From: Ottelia alismoides | Lineage: Eukaryota > Streptophyta > Magnoliopsida > Alismatales > Hydrocharitaceae | DNA length: 64,000 nucleotides | Reading direction: 5' to 3' | Assembly (NCBI GenBank): GCA_037367405.1 | Contig: JAZKJV010007251.1 | Location: 248,001-312,000 of the forward strand | Shown: piece by piece, positions 1 to 10,960 of the stretch | How the letters are laid out: each line of letters starts with the position of its first letter | Numbering within the stretch: position 1 is the stretch's first letter | Translations under genes and position numbers: made by a program | The notes under the pieces: model-generated | The model's database searches: none | Told to the model about the DNA's origin: nothing | Seen by the model: the letters and a program-made list of their open reading frames with translations, nothing else

Positions 1-627
1 CATGGATTGAGATCCATGATCCCAAAATATTATAAAAGGAGAGGCACCCCTTGCTCTTATTGGTTACAATACAACACACAAGTTGTGAACAACAACTTCT
101 CTCTCTCCCTCTTATTCTCTACAAGCCCTCTCTGTTTCTCTCATATGGTCATCTACCATGGATGCCCTAGAGAGAGTCTCCATCAATGCAGCGTCGTCGT
201 TATGTTGTTGGATCATTTGCTCGTGGATCTTCGTCTCCTTCGGTGCGCCTCGCTCGTGAAGAAGACATCATATCTCATGTGACGAGATCTGAAGATTCGC
301 CGCTTGGATCATCAACATGTGTTGCGAGAAGCATGCGCCTCATCCACGCGCTCGCAAGCGTCTCCTCTGTTGGATCGGACTTGAAATAGGAGGTCTCTTC
401 GTTTAGAGACTCGATCGCAACCTCGCTTCATGAGGTAACCTTAATACTTGTTTGTCATTTAGATGAAATGATCCGAGAAGTATTCTCGGATCATGTGGTT
501 TCATCGCATGAAAAACATTTTTATATTCTGCTACCTCAAGCAACAAGTGCAACTAGTCGCTCCTGATCGCATACGATGCGATCCTCATGCTTCCTTGATG
601 CGCTTAAGGATCTCACTATATCCTTCA
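1..627 (+). mobile_element. 3' part of a copia LTR (copia-3), left end outside window
   Basis: This stretch matches the last part of the copia-1 LTRs (near 23883-24484 and 31832-32445). It begins inside the palindrome CATGGATTGAGATCCATG, has a TATA box (TATAAAAG, 31-38), and carries the same downstream CT-rich and coding-like segments. It ends in the family terminus TATCCTTCA at 627. The next bases, GCGTG, would be one copy of the 5-bp target duplication. Whether this is a solo LTR or the 3' LTR of a full element cannot be told, because the left side is missing. The ORFs read through it, with peptides beginning MRSMIPKY and MQRRRYVV, are LTR sequence and not genes. Confidence 0.85.
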
Positions 628-2657
628 GCGTGATCACTCCAGCTTCCCACGACATCGCCGCCGTGGTCAATGCGACGACGCGAAGAAGACCTTTGTCTTC
701 CTCAATCCCAGGCGAAACATCCACCCACATCCCCTTTTCCAATTTTTCCTCTATTTTACACACTTTCCCATGTTCTCCTACTTTCTTCCCTCACAAACAT
801 GTATCTCCGCCTGCAAACATCTCAGACATCGACTCTGCACCCCACTTTCACCTCCCCACAATTCGCTCACACCGTTGAGCCCAGCGACCACTTCCTTCCA
901 TCGCTCTTCACGTCTTCATCACTGCTCTTCAGGTCGTCGTCTCACCACCCATCATCCGCTCCCTCCACCAATCATCATCACTCACGTGCTTCACCACTCT
1001 CCGTCATCTCAAGTAGCAAGCAGCTCTGTCTTTGCGTGGCCCCACGCTACACCTCCGCCACGTGCGGGCTTCTCTGACTCCATCCGCTTTGTCGCGTCCT
1101 CACAGCAGCCGGCGCCACCTCGCAGAACCCATTCCAGTTATCGTCGACTATAGCTCGACCATACTCATCGTCCATGACAACCACCACAATAGGAGGCTGC
1201 CAACCTCTTCGTTCCACTCATCCCAGCAGAGCCCTCATGGTTTTCTCCTTCGCCATCGAGGGCCATCTGAGCTTCATTGTGCTTTCATCAGGATCCTCAG
1301 GCATATCTCGCTCCGTCACCGCACAATGGAGTCCCCTCCAGCTTCATCCCCAGATCAATGCCCGTGAACACCCTCTGCCTATTCATCACCGCTGGGCATC
1401 AAAACCAAGTAGGAAAACACTAGAACACGAGCATGCATCCGAGGGAAATTTGCGGAAGAAGACCTCCTCATTGCACATGCTTAACACGTGCGTGGGGGGG
1501 CTATTTGCATTTCATACCACGGAGTCCATTATATTCCAAGAATACCCTCCACACGTGATACACATGTGGGGAGCGAAAAACTTGCTGAGAAACCCCTCCG
1601 AAAGCACCCATTCATCTCTGATCCAGCCACCATGGAGCACGTGCGATGAACATGCTTTCCTGGAACATTTTTGCAGAATCTCCCCCTAGGGTCTCAGTAA
1701 TAACATTCAAGCCCACTTTCTACATTTTTCTAGTTATTGTAATTTGCATATTGAACCTTGTGTTCTTCCTTTATTTTGAACCTCATTTTGACATCATGTG
1801 GTCATTTAAAAATTTTAACTTTGTTCTACAATTAATCCTCTACATTGTGGCATGTGCTTTATATTTTTATACTTTGTAGTTAATTAATAATTATTATCCT
1901 TGCAGAAAATTGAATATTTTGCCCATCTTGTGCTTAAAAATTCATAGTTAATTAACTGTTGCTCAAAAATATATCAAAAATTCAATAATTGTAGAATTAA
2001 TTGTTAAAAACATTGTGCCCAAAAAGAATTGCATTTCAATGCATATTTTATTCTATAAAAGTAATTTTACGCATTTCACTGATTATTTTTTATAAAGTAT
2101 TAAATCCAACATTTTTAGGATCTATGATTTTTCTGAGATATATTACCTAGTGACATATCTTAAATAATTTTATTTCCTGAAAATAAAATAGATAATATTT
2201 ATTGTAATTAATTATTGAAAATCTCACTATTTGCACTATTTTATTCACAGAAAATTCATCTAGCATCCAAAAAATTCAAAAAAAAAACAATAGTCTAATT
2301 TCATCATATTTAATATTCTGGCCAAGTTTGTGGATTTTTGACATAATTTGATCGGAATTTGCATTTTAGTCCCCGAATTTCGTCAAAACTTCATCTCGCG
2401 CATTTATCGCATTTACAAATACCAAAAAAATTACTTCTTTGAGAACCTAAATTCGAGATCGACTCTTAACCAACCTAAGGAGACATTTTCCTCCCTGATT
2501 TTGACCTTGGACTTACCCAAATAAAAAAAACTGACCGCATGCATTAATCGATAAATTAGTTAAGTGGTTTTTGATCAACCATGAATTACCTATCTACAAT
2601 GAACACTTTTCAAATGTTAATTTGACAGAACTAAAAGCACATTTTCATGGTTCATCA
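628..2657 (+). mobile_element. Athila-type LTR C, 3' portion
   Basis: The stretch ends TCATCA just before a tRNA-Asp-type PBS. It parallels the tails of LTR A and LTR B: a GC-rich segment with proline- and serine-rich pseudo-ORFs, then an AT-rich U5-like part containing TTTTGCCC, TTGTGCCCAAAAA and a GGAGACATTTTCCTCCCTGA block that recurs near 34556, 37696 and 56819. CACGTG or related boxes occur near 1485-1645. Its 5' half was displaced by the copia-3 insertion. No host gene is visible; the ORFs between 576 and 1879 are accidental frames in LTR sequence. Confidence 0.8.
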
Positions 2658-2659
2658 AA

Positions 2660-2677
2660 TGGCGTCGTTGCTGGGGA
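2660..2677 (+). other. Primer-binding site of Athila element C
   Basis: TGGCGTCGTTGCTGGGGA lies two bases after the LTR end (TCA at 2657). It differs at a few positions from the Athila consensus TGGCGCCGTTGCCGGGGA, which pairs with the 3' end of tRNA-Asp. The conserved GGCACGGCTTAGGTT that follows is seen after all four Athila PBSs in the window. Confidence 0.85.
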
Positions 2678-4473
2678 GGCACGGCTTAGGTTGTTTTTAA
2701 GAAAATCAAGTTTTTAGGTTTTCCATCCCTGGGTATTCTGACCCCCGATCTTCTTGTAAGTTCTCCATTTTTTCTTCCTTCTTTTTCAGTATTTTTGTCT
2801 CTTTTATTTTTGTATATTTTTCTGTGAACCTCTCTCTAATATTTGATCTTTTAATTTTCGTGTGAGATACACGGTGAACTTGGAGCAGTCTTCTTAGAAA
2901 TCAACGTAACTCGAAGCGACCAGATACATGCCATCTTTTAATTTTTGGGAGAGAGAGTGTGTTTTCTTTAATTTCTAATTAAATGCTCATTTCTAGCGGT
3001 TCCCGATCGGGTTCTCGCATGTGTAAAAAGGATTGAACATTTACGTGGTGTGTCGGCATGTATCACCCTCCAGTGAGGGTGGGGTTCAACTTGAGTGGCG
3101 AAATTAGGATAGGCACACGGTAGTGTAAATTCAAATTTGTTTGTGCCCTTCGTAATTTAGGACCACACTTGCACTATAATTATACGCACCTTAGATCGTT
3201 TTCACTTAGTCAAAATTCAACCCACTTCTTCATGCTAAGTAGAACTATCTGTTAGGTGTGGTTTATTGCATTTCATATAGTGTAAAAAATTTCAATTATA
3301 TATTGCATCCCGCATGAAGAGCGCGAGTATCATTGTAGGTCTTCTGAACTGAGCATACATCATTGATTTCATCATGCATTCGCTTTTCTTGACTCTCCCT
3401 TGGTTTTATCACTTAAGATTAAAGGAAATCGAGACTGTCCATTAGGCATGCTTTGTGTGGTGGATTAAACTCTGTGAAAATTAAGCTTAAAATCAGGATT
3501 GTTAATACAACTTGAATAAAAAATTTTGCATTAAAACTGAAAATCATTATTTTTGAGAGAGCAACCCCTTCATTGTTTGATTGCAGGCTGAGTGAGGGTA
3601 TAGAGAGGGTGTGCACACCCTAAGATAGAGCCCAAATCCCCGCCTTCTATCTCAACATACCACGCCCTTAGTAAATATCACAGGCTAAAGTATTCGAAGT
3701 CCAACTGACCAGCACTAAGTAACCCCTACTTGCTTCGACAAGTAGATAGGGGTGAAGCAGCGGTGCAACGTGACAAGTTACTTAGTAACCCCCAAGGTGA
3801 AGTGACAAGCCTTCTCAGCCTCCACCTGCTTCGGTAAGTAGATAGGGGTGGGTCCCTGAACTTCATCGGTATTAACTAAGTAAGCTAGTGATAAGAGACA
3901 AGAGAGGAAGGGCATTGGTATCTTAGGTGTCGGGTTAAACAAGGGAGACATAGCCGGCATTGAGCCGACTCCCCTATAGGCCATCGCGTAATCCTTGCTA
4001 ACTTTCCTTGAAAATCACACTTAAAACCAACCAGATTAATTGAACCCAGCTTCGAGGCCTTCACTGAGTTGAGTTGGTGAAATTGGGTTTGTATTTGAAT
4101 ATTGAATTGTGTGACAGTGCACTTGCACACACAGATTGTGGTTTCGCAAATCTATTTCTTCCATTCCATTCAAAGATGACTGAATATTGGCATTCATACC
4201 CAGACTCCATGGGTCACGCTCACATGACAAATTTCCAATCTTCGTTTCCATTTCCTTTTTAAAGAAATCCTCTCTTACAGGCAGTTTCTTCCTAGCCACC
4301 ATTCTCTTCACCCACCCACCCACCCTTGGTTGAAAATTTAAGATACGAACTGCTCCCAGAACCGAACATTTTCTATGAAGACACAATGGAGAGAGCGGAC
4401 TTGAGGATATATATATATAGGCGTAACGAACTTTGATAGAGGAACATGATTCCTGGTTACATATGATAATTCA
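2678..4473 (+). other. Untranslated leader of Athila element C
   Basis: This is a non-coding leader of about 1.8 kb. It shares blocks, in the same order, with the leaders at 34768, 37909 and 57029: a pyrimidine-rich start, TTCCCGATCGGGTTCTCGCATGTG-like text near 3000, the core GAGCCCAAATCCCCGCCTTC near 3628, duplicated TAGATAGGGGTG motifs (3743 and 3839), and a stem-loop at 3943-3973. No long ORF has coding character. A short ATG frame at 4175 (MTEYWHSYPDS) corresponds in position to the MTDWGD frame of the 34768 leader. Confidence 0.7.
3943..3973 (+). promoter_or_regulatory. Leader stem-loop, element C
   Basis: Outer stem GGGAG/CTCCC encloses an inner CGGC/GCCG stem. The three other Athila leaders have GGGAAG/CTTCCC at the same place (35929, 39084, 58139), so both arms changed together. 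A role in packaging or dimerisation is inference from its place in the leader. Confidence 0.55.
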
Positions 4474-4986
4474 TTGTTTGAACCATCCTCTACTCGGGAT
4501 GATCCACGACCCGAGTATGACCATTTTTCCTTTGACCACAAAGATGACACCCAAAGTCAAGGAAATATGACTAATGACCAAACCTTAATCACAGAAACTG
4601 ACTATATCTTGGTTCAGGAGAAAATGCCGATGTTGCGTCATACCGAGCATAGTTACTCATCTCCGAGTCATGAGATAATAATGGATGACATAGCTCGGAT
4701 CAATAAGAGGATCGATTTTTTTACAGAACAATTTAATAATGTCATCCAAATAGTCAAAGATATGGTAATCAACAAAGAGGATCAAGAAAATCACAGAGCG
4801 AACCAAAAAATCATCATGTGCCTGATACCTACACACAAACACCACAGACCACTGACCCTCCTATTGTCTTTAGTGAAAATTCTAAAAAAAAATGAAAAAA
4901 TCAGAAAATTCAAAAAAATCGGACAACATCAATATGGAAGCATTTTGCAAAAGTCTAATGTTAGAGCTTCCATTAATCAAGGCTAG
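4474..4986 (+). pseudogene. Gag C-terminal remnant, element C
   Basis: The 170-residue frame starts MFEPSSTRDDPRPEYDH. Its middle part (DDIARINKRIDFFTEQ, then an asparagine- and lysine-rich stretch) has the heptad-like pattern and position of the gag coiled coil of the other elements (LESLTLAIQTLTDRVQQIQN at about 41023-41082). The gag core, with its PHFLSL and KKFYP motifs, is absent upstream. The last 30 residues run out of frame with the next segment. I read it as a shortened gag tail in a non-autonomous derivative. This rests on weak alignment by eye. Confidence 0.5.
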
Positions 4987-5560
4987 AGAGTATGTTCCCG
5001 ATCTTCAGAGATTTGTAAAGAGTCGATTATCACCTAAGAAGACGGGAAAGAAAAGATCTCAAACAGAATATCATTAAATAACTATGGGCAGTTCAATGGT
5101 GCTGACCCAAACAAACAAGATCCGGAAAGTAAAACGGTTGAACAAGGTGACCTATGAAATTAAAATTATTGAGTTTAATAGTGTTCAGATTAACGACGAT
5201 TCTACATTTAATATCCTTCCGAAGTCCGTGTTTGACAGACTCAAACTCGGACCGCTCATAAAGACCCGAGTGATCGTTTAGTTTCCTGATCGATCCATAA
5301 AAGGACTAGGAGGAATCATTTCTGTCGCCATTTATTTCCAAGGTGTCTCACATAGAGTGGACTTTATTGTCCTCGACATTGAACATTGAGGAGACTTATC
5401 TGAGTCTCTCATTATTTTGGGAAAGCCATTTCTGGCTTCTTCCAGAGTGACTATTAATTGCGAGACTCAAGATATCATATTCCCGAATGCAAACCAAATT
5501 GATCAAGTTCTTAGGACACACCAAACCCTGAGACAACTGAACCAAAAACCGCCAGTCATG
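4892..5560 (+). pseudogene. Gag-pol linker and aspartic protease-like remnant, element C
   Basis: The linker (MEAFCKSLMLELPLIKAREYVPDLQRF, read in pieces) aligns with MAEFCNKHIKVTIPFDKYV of elements 1 and 2. Next comes a retropepsin-like segment, NDDSTFNILPKSVFDRLKLG, where DDSTFNILP replaces the D(S/N)GSSINLMP catalytic motif. The flap and end region (VDFIVLDIEH, then a stop, then LGKPFLASSRVTINC) matches VDFTVLDMET and LGRPFLRTAGALFDY of element 2. Stops lie near 5077 and 5279 and at 5387, so no continuous product is possible. The protease would mature the Gag-Pol polyprotein in an active relative. Confidence 0.6.
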
Positions 5561-5655
5561 ACATAGAAGGATCTTCATATGTTCAGACCTCTCCACTTAT
5601 CACAGAATCAAATGAAGGAGAGACATCTTATGAAACGTTTGGTGATCCTACGAAG

Positions 5656-6195
5656 GTGAATGATATCAAACGAGACACATCCAATTCACCACAACCGAAC
5701 AAGATTATGTCGGATTTCCCTGAGTCCACACATGCAAAGCCAACAGAGAGTAAATACACAGGTCATGTGTTGACCTTAAAAGAATATTACAATTTATATG
5801 GAGACTCATCTGATAGGGAAACCATGGTCAGCACCTCACAAAGAATACCTCATGAACCGACTAAAAATGTCACTTTCAATATTTTAGAAAAACAATCTCT
5901 TAAGGATTACTCATCAAGTTCAGAGGATAAGAGAAGTATGAGAGAGCTCGGTTCGGAGAATCTACAACCTGATCAGAACAAGAAGTCACATGTCAATCCA
6001 CGTCGGACTTTCCCTATCCCCCTCTATTATTCTTCTAAGGCTAACTCCCCTGGTCCCATTCAATACACGGGAACAATTCGTTATGACCAGACTGACACTT
6101 TTTCATTTGAATATTCAGAGGAAGAAAAGATTGACACAAAAACTGAGCAAGCTCTGAGAAAAAAGCTAAAAATAAGAATAGTTGGAGTGTTGTGA
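5656..6195 (+). pseudogene. Acidic post-protease segment, element C
   Basis: The 179-residue open frame starts MNDIKRDTSNSPQPNK. It is rich in Ser, Glu, Asp and Lys and has no membrane segment. Its position right after the protease matches the acidic spacer between protease and RT in elements 1, 2 and D, and the phrase FPIPLYYSSKANSPGP has no recognised counterpart. No RT, RNase H or integrase follows. Instead the 3' hairpin array starts 180 bp later. Confidence 0.45.
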
Positions 6196-6374
6196 CCTCT
6201 TATTATTATTTCGATGATAGCTCCGACGGTGGTTGGGAATCATCTAATTCATCTTCTTCCAATTAATATTCCCTTCCACCACATTTCATGAAAAAGATCG
6301 GTCGTAAACTGCCTTGATCATCGGCCAACCTTTCCCTCGCCCCCATCATTTTTGTTGTATATTTTCTTCCTAGA

Positions 6375-6748
6375 CTTAGGCCAAGGCCTAAGCATAGGGG
6401 GGATCGATGCCATCTGTATTTATTCATCTTTCTATTCCTCATTCGATCTGTATATGCTCCAGATCTTATCGATTCTCACACTCACTCTTGTCCTATACTT
6501 ATACTGACCAAAGCCTAAGTATAGCAGGGACCGATGCCCCCCTGTATATATCCATCCATTTCTCCTCTTAACCTCGACTGCCCCACTTTTTGATCTTCTT
6601 CTATACTTAGGCTATCCATAGCCAAAGTATAGGGGGCGGTCGACTTCTATTCTCCTTTTTATTATTTTTCTCTCTACGCTTAGCATGAGCTATGTCTTCT
6701 TGTCACTTCTTGTGCTCTGAGGACATAGCACACACTAAGTATATGAGG
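6375..6748 (+). repeat. Array of four hairpins with PPT-like G-runs, element C
   Basis: Four inverted repeats follow one another. They are CTTAGGCC-AA-GGCCTAAG then GGGGGG (6375-6402); CTATACTTA with TAAGTATAG (6493-6524); CTATACTT-A-GGCTAT paired with ATAGCC-A-AAGTATAG then GGGG (6601-6636); and a longer stem joining CTTAG and GCTATGTC to GGACATAGC and CTAAG (6673-6748). The units end in TATAGGGGG-like purines resembling the true PPT before LTR E (TATAGGGGGGG, 18191-18200). The same array in another sequence version is at 15372-15727. Confidence 0.75.
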
Positions 6749-6749
6749 G

Positions 6750-7983
6750 CTTGTATATATTATATATATACTTTACCCATAGCTCATACTTTCACGTATT
6801 TTTGTACATATTATGCAATAATTATGGGATGGGTAAATGTGCAAAAAATTAAAAAAAAAACACTCATGCATATCATTCTTGCAGTTCAAAAAAATCATAT
6901 TGCACCTTATACACATCTGCATTTTAGTTTGCATATATGCAAAGTGGAAAGTTATTGGGTTCTGGACCGAGTTATGAGTAGAAGCAGAGAGTGGTCTTGA
7001 CTAGGCCTTAATCTACCTAATTTCTAGAGGAACCTCATCGAGAAAGAGGATTTTAGAAACTTCAGGTCTTTTGACTTAATTCTTCGAGTTTCGCATGGCA
7101 ATGTGCAGCCTTTGACTCTTTGTGTCTAACATGGTCGCCTAATTCTGGGTATAGCTTTTGAGTAGGGAATTAATATGTTCTCTCGCACTATACACTTAGC
7201 TCAACTCAGACGGATGTTGGAAGACTGTGTGGGTCTCTTTTCTTGTAGCATGGACATCTAAAGACCAGAGTATGGGTTGAAATAAAGTTTTGGAAAAGTG
7301 ATGGGCGGCTGGGCACAATTTTTTCTAAGACCCCAAAACATGTACTGAACAAAAATTCCATATCCGTAGGGGCACAAAAAGATCAATGCAGAGTCAGCAA
7401 AAAATCATACCAAAAAGAAGCCAAACTACAAAATAAATATTTGACCAAAAAGGTCCAAGCTTCAAGAAAACCTGCTGATCTTAGTGGAGACTTGGCTAAA
7501 CTGGTCGGCTTCACAAGGAGAGGTGACTACATTGGTCACCCTCCAGTTCTTTTACCCTTCTTCTCATTTATCCCCCTTTCGATTGTGAACACAATGCGAC
7601 AGACCTTAGAAGGAAATACCGGACTCCCCGAGGATGAGTTACTGGGAGGGAGGTTTGCATGGTAGTCTATCATTCTTGATGGGGAAAGCTAAAACCTTTC
7701 ACACACATGAGACGGTTGTTCAATGTTCATGGGATATGCTTTTGGAGAAGGATTGATCTAAGATGACTTCTGAGTCGAATCTGTTTCAATGATATGTAGA
7801 ATTGAGGGCTGTTGATTTTAAAATCCTAAGTCTCACAGAAGTTCTGCCACACTTTTAATCCAAAGGTCAGTTCTACCTCCATTTTCACCTTATGTTCATG
7901 ACTTTGGTATGGAACCCAAAATCATTTCACTTTTGCATTTCATTTTAGTTGCTTGGGGACGGGCAATGTTTAGCATATGGGGT
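6750..7983 (+). other. 3' untranslated region of element C
   Basis: Non-coding. Parts near 6990-7300 and 7560-7660 resemble 17090-17480 and 17740-17830 in element D, including a shared ACTTAATTCTT(T/C)GAG block and a CTCC(C/T)CGAGGA block. The 74-codon frame at 7441 is not conserved as a protein. The expected PPT before the LTR at 7984 is weak (GCATATGGGGT). Confidence 0.6.
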
Positions 7984-8690
7984 TGATGAATCCATGATTC
8001 ATCATACCAAAAGATGAAATAGAGCTTCATTCACGAGTAATTAGTTTAATTTCATCATTTATTCTGCATTTTTATCATTCATGTATATAAAATATTAATT
8101 TGCATGTTAACACTCATAATTGCATTCATAATCATCTTTACATTTGCACCCAAATTCATGCATTTTTAACTAATCCATGATAACTCCAATTAAATCAAAC
8201 CACCTCCATTATGTACATATTACTGACAATATTAAAAAAAATAAAAAATACTAACTTAAATAATTGGCCCGTGGGACAAAACTCCAATTTCAGACTAGAC
8301 AAATAAAAACGCTCATATATTCCTCATACAATGTCCGATTTAGGCCTACTTACTTTTAAAATAATATATATTCAAAGACCTTCAAAACAAGACTAATTTC
8401 ATAAAAATCGGAGCTCGTATGTGAAAGTTGGGTTTTGGGCCACTTTTGCGCATTTTGTCTTTTAGCAGTTTTTGACCTAATATTTTATGTACATAATTAA
8501 GCATTTTTCTTTTATTTATTTTTCATCTATATTCTTTGATGAAAGTTTTAATAAAATCCACAAAAATCTATTTTGAAAATAATACTGAAATCAAAGAAAC
8601 TGACCGAGTTTGAGTGTCCTTTGCGAGTCTGTACAAATTTCTCACTTTTATTCTTTACATATCTTTCTTCCTACATCTATCATCCTCTTG
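7984..8690 (+). mobile_element. Athila-type LTR D, truncated
   Basis: Starts with TGATGAATC-n3-GATTCATCA, the perfect terminal palindrome of this LTR family. The text runs parallel to the first 700 bp of LTR A and LTR B, including the CTCATACAA, AAAGACCTTCAAAA and GGAGCTCGTATG...GTTGGGTTTTGGGCC blocks. Similarity fades at about 8570-8690. No TATA region, U5 or PBS follows, so at least 2.5 kb of LTR is missing. It is probably the 3' LTR of element C, cut by a deletion that also removed the 5' LTR of the next element. Confidence 0.7.
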
Positions 8691-9092
8691 CTTCACGATG
8701 ACGATCCATGAAAGGTTTAGTCATTATCCTGCCGACGCCTACATTGATTCCATGGACTAGACCTCGCCAATAATTCAAGGCGATTCCTGAGAACCCGATC
8801 CGGACCTTACGGGTCGATCTCCAGACTCCTCGTCTTCTACCCTCCCTTTCGATCACCGAATAAACCGGGACCACTCTTGTCCCACCTTTTGCCGTTGTGA
8901 ATGAAAGTCGATTACAGTCCTCATCCTTTTTCATTCACAACACTCTTGAATTGACCCTAATTCCAGATTCATCATGGCAGATGATATTCAATTGCAAATG
9001 ATCTGATTGGGATTCTCTCATCTTGCAAATAGAAGCCAGTCCCAGTCTTGGATCCCAATCCAGAATTCATCTCCTCAGAATCAGACCTAGAA
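8691..9092 (+). other. Residual gag leader of element D
   Basis: A non-coding stretch leading to the gag ATG at 9093. It contains no PBS. It has GC-rich text and a short reverse-strand frame (84 codons at 8680-8934) that I regard as chance. The join to LTR D lies somewhere in 8570-8700. Confidence 0.5.
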
Positions 9093-10960
9093 ATGGCACC
9101 TCAAGGAAGAGGAAAGGGTCAGCAGCCTCCCCAACCTGAGCAAGGAGAGATGCCTTATCATAATCACATGAATGCATAGTTATTAGAATCTATCCAAGCC
9201 ATCCAACAGCAGCTGACAGAGCAAGCCCTAGCATAGAGTGCATTCCAGGAAATGTTGAATGATGATATGAAAATACCAGAAGGAGGAGGAGGCAAACAAG
9301 GAGGAGGAGGTGGTGGACCCCTTGATGATCCAGATGAGGAAGATCCTGAACAAGGAAGGCCAAAACCCACGCTGAAAGAAATATACACCCCTAGAGACAG
9401 CCAGATGACCGAGTGGATCCGCATCCCACCGGTACATGCTCATTTTGAGATAAAGCCTCAGTTCCTTACTCTTCTTCCCTCTTTCCACGAGAACAGCAAT
9501 GAAGAGCCTTATATTCTCTCCGGCAATTTTCACGCATCTGTTGTACGACCCACTACCCCAATGTACCATTGGACATAGTGAAGATGATGGCCCCTTCAAT
9601 TTACAAGATAAGGCCCTATACTAGGTTAACCATCTGGGGAAGGTCATAACATGTGAGGAGCTGAAATCCACCTTCTTGCACAAGTTCTACCCTCTCAATC
9701 GGCTCAACCATATGCAAGCCAGAATTAGTAACTTCTCTCAGGGAGCCCACAAATCCATTCATGAAGCCTGGGAGAGATTTAAAGATCTGCAGGAGAAATG
9801 CTCCCATCACAAAATCCCAAGGACCAGCTTGGTCCAACACTTCTTCAGGAGCCTAAACATGGAGAGTCAAAGGCTCGTTGACGCAACCTGTGGGTGCTCG
9901 AACTTTAATAAGGATAAAGACGTCGTCTGGTAGATTTTTGAGAAAAATGGTCAAAAGAGAGATCGCCCTCTCTTCATCCAAGGCATATCAGAAACATCCC
10001 CAAATCCTCCAGAAGCAAGTACACATGGCAGCGTCCGGTAAGGTTGAGAGAGATGAGAGCTCCAACCTTAGCATCATCGGGGGCAATCTCTTGAAGGTTG
10101 ATATTATTTAGAAGCGATCACAAAACCTCGAGAAACTTGATGTGATCGAGAAGAGGACAGAAACTCGACAAGTTGGACCAGATCACCAAGTAGATGGAAC
10201 TGTTGATGGGAACCATCAGCTCTGTCTAGTCGACAACACCATCCGTAGAAGCCCTAGCTGAGAAGAAGGATGAGCCATCATCGCAACAACAACCTCAGTC
10301 GAGCCAGCAGCCACCGGCTGTCCACCACGTATACTACATGCAGACACCCGATCAGGGCCAACCGTAGCGGCAGATGGTTGTCTACCAATCAGATTTCCTC
10401 CATACATTAGATCCAGCATTCCCACCACAAGCCTTGATCCAAAAAGTTAATGGTGTGTGGAGCAATGAGGCACATCTAGCCTGTCCTACCAGACACCCCC
10501 AGGGCTAGCCACAAGCCAACAAGTCATTCCACCAACCACAGGGTGGTCGTTTTGGTCAGTCCTCGCAACCTCCGCCATAGTACCACCAACCTCCCTAGTA
10601 TACAGACCAATGGAGGCAGAACCAGCACTACCAGCAGCCGTAGTACCGCCATCAACATCCATATCACTATTATGTGACTGCCCCACCTCCACATTATTAG
10701 CAGTATCCTCCTCCCTCTTATAATCAGTATTAGCTTCCTCCACCACGTCAGCATCACTAGCAGTCATCGCCCCCATTCCCAAACATGCAGCAACAGCGTG
10801 GTCTATATGCTGAATCGTTAGAGGCGAGTCTCATGAATCCCACACTTGACTGCCTGGACCAGCTAGTCAAAGGCCTTGCAGACATGACAAAGAAGTTAGA
10901 TGACCTGACTACCACAAAAACCACCATCCCGGTGCAGGTCAAGGCCAACCCAACAACTTC
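9093..10960 (+). pseudogene. Gag of Athila-type element D, broken
   Basis: Starts MAPQGRGKGQQPPQPEQGEM. The capsid-like core is recognisable: VHAHFEIKPQFLTLLPSFHENSNEEPY at 9433-9515, then HKFYPLNRLNHMQARISNFSQGAHKSIHEAWERFKDL from 9679, matching KKFYPLSRTNQMRTKIASFSQG of element 2. Then come a Q/P/Y-rich tail (10280-10800) and the coiled-coil segment LDQLVKGLADMTKKLDDL (10853-10906). Stops interrupt it at 9177, 9231 and 9931 and repeatedly in the Q-rich part. Most are TAG where Gln is expected. A frameshift lies between about 9540 and 9670. No CCHC zinc knuckle is visible. In an active relative Gag builds the virus-like particle. Confidence 0.8.

Noticed and set aside
670..1690. Proline-, serine- and histidine-rich ORFs of 100-171 codons as host genes (also 32550-33020, 43794-44592)
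   Set aside because: They lie in the GC-rich part of Athila LTRs, overlap in several frames and strands, and are not kept as protein between LTRs A, B and C.
9164..9599. Minus-strand ORFs of 86 and 123 codons over gag of element D
   Set aside because: They are complements of the gag reading frame, including the Gly-rich stretch read as Pro-rich; no independent support.
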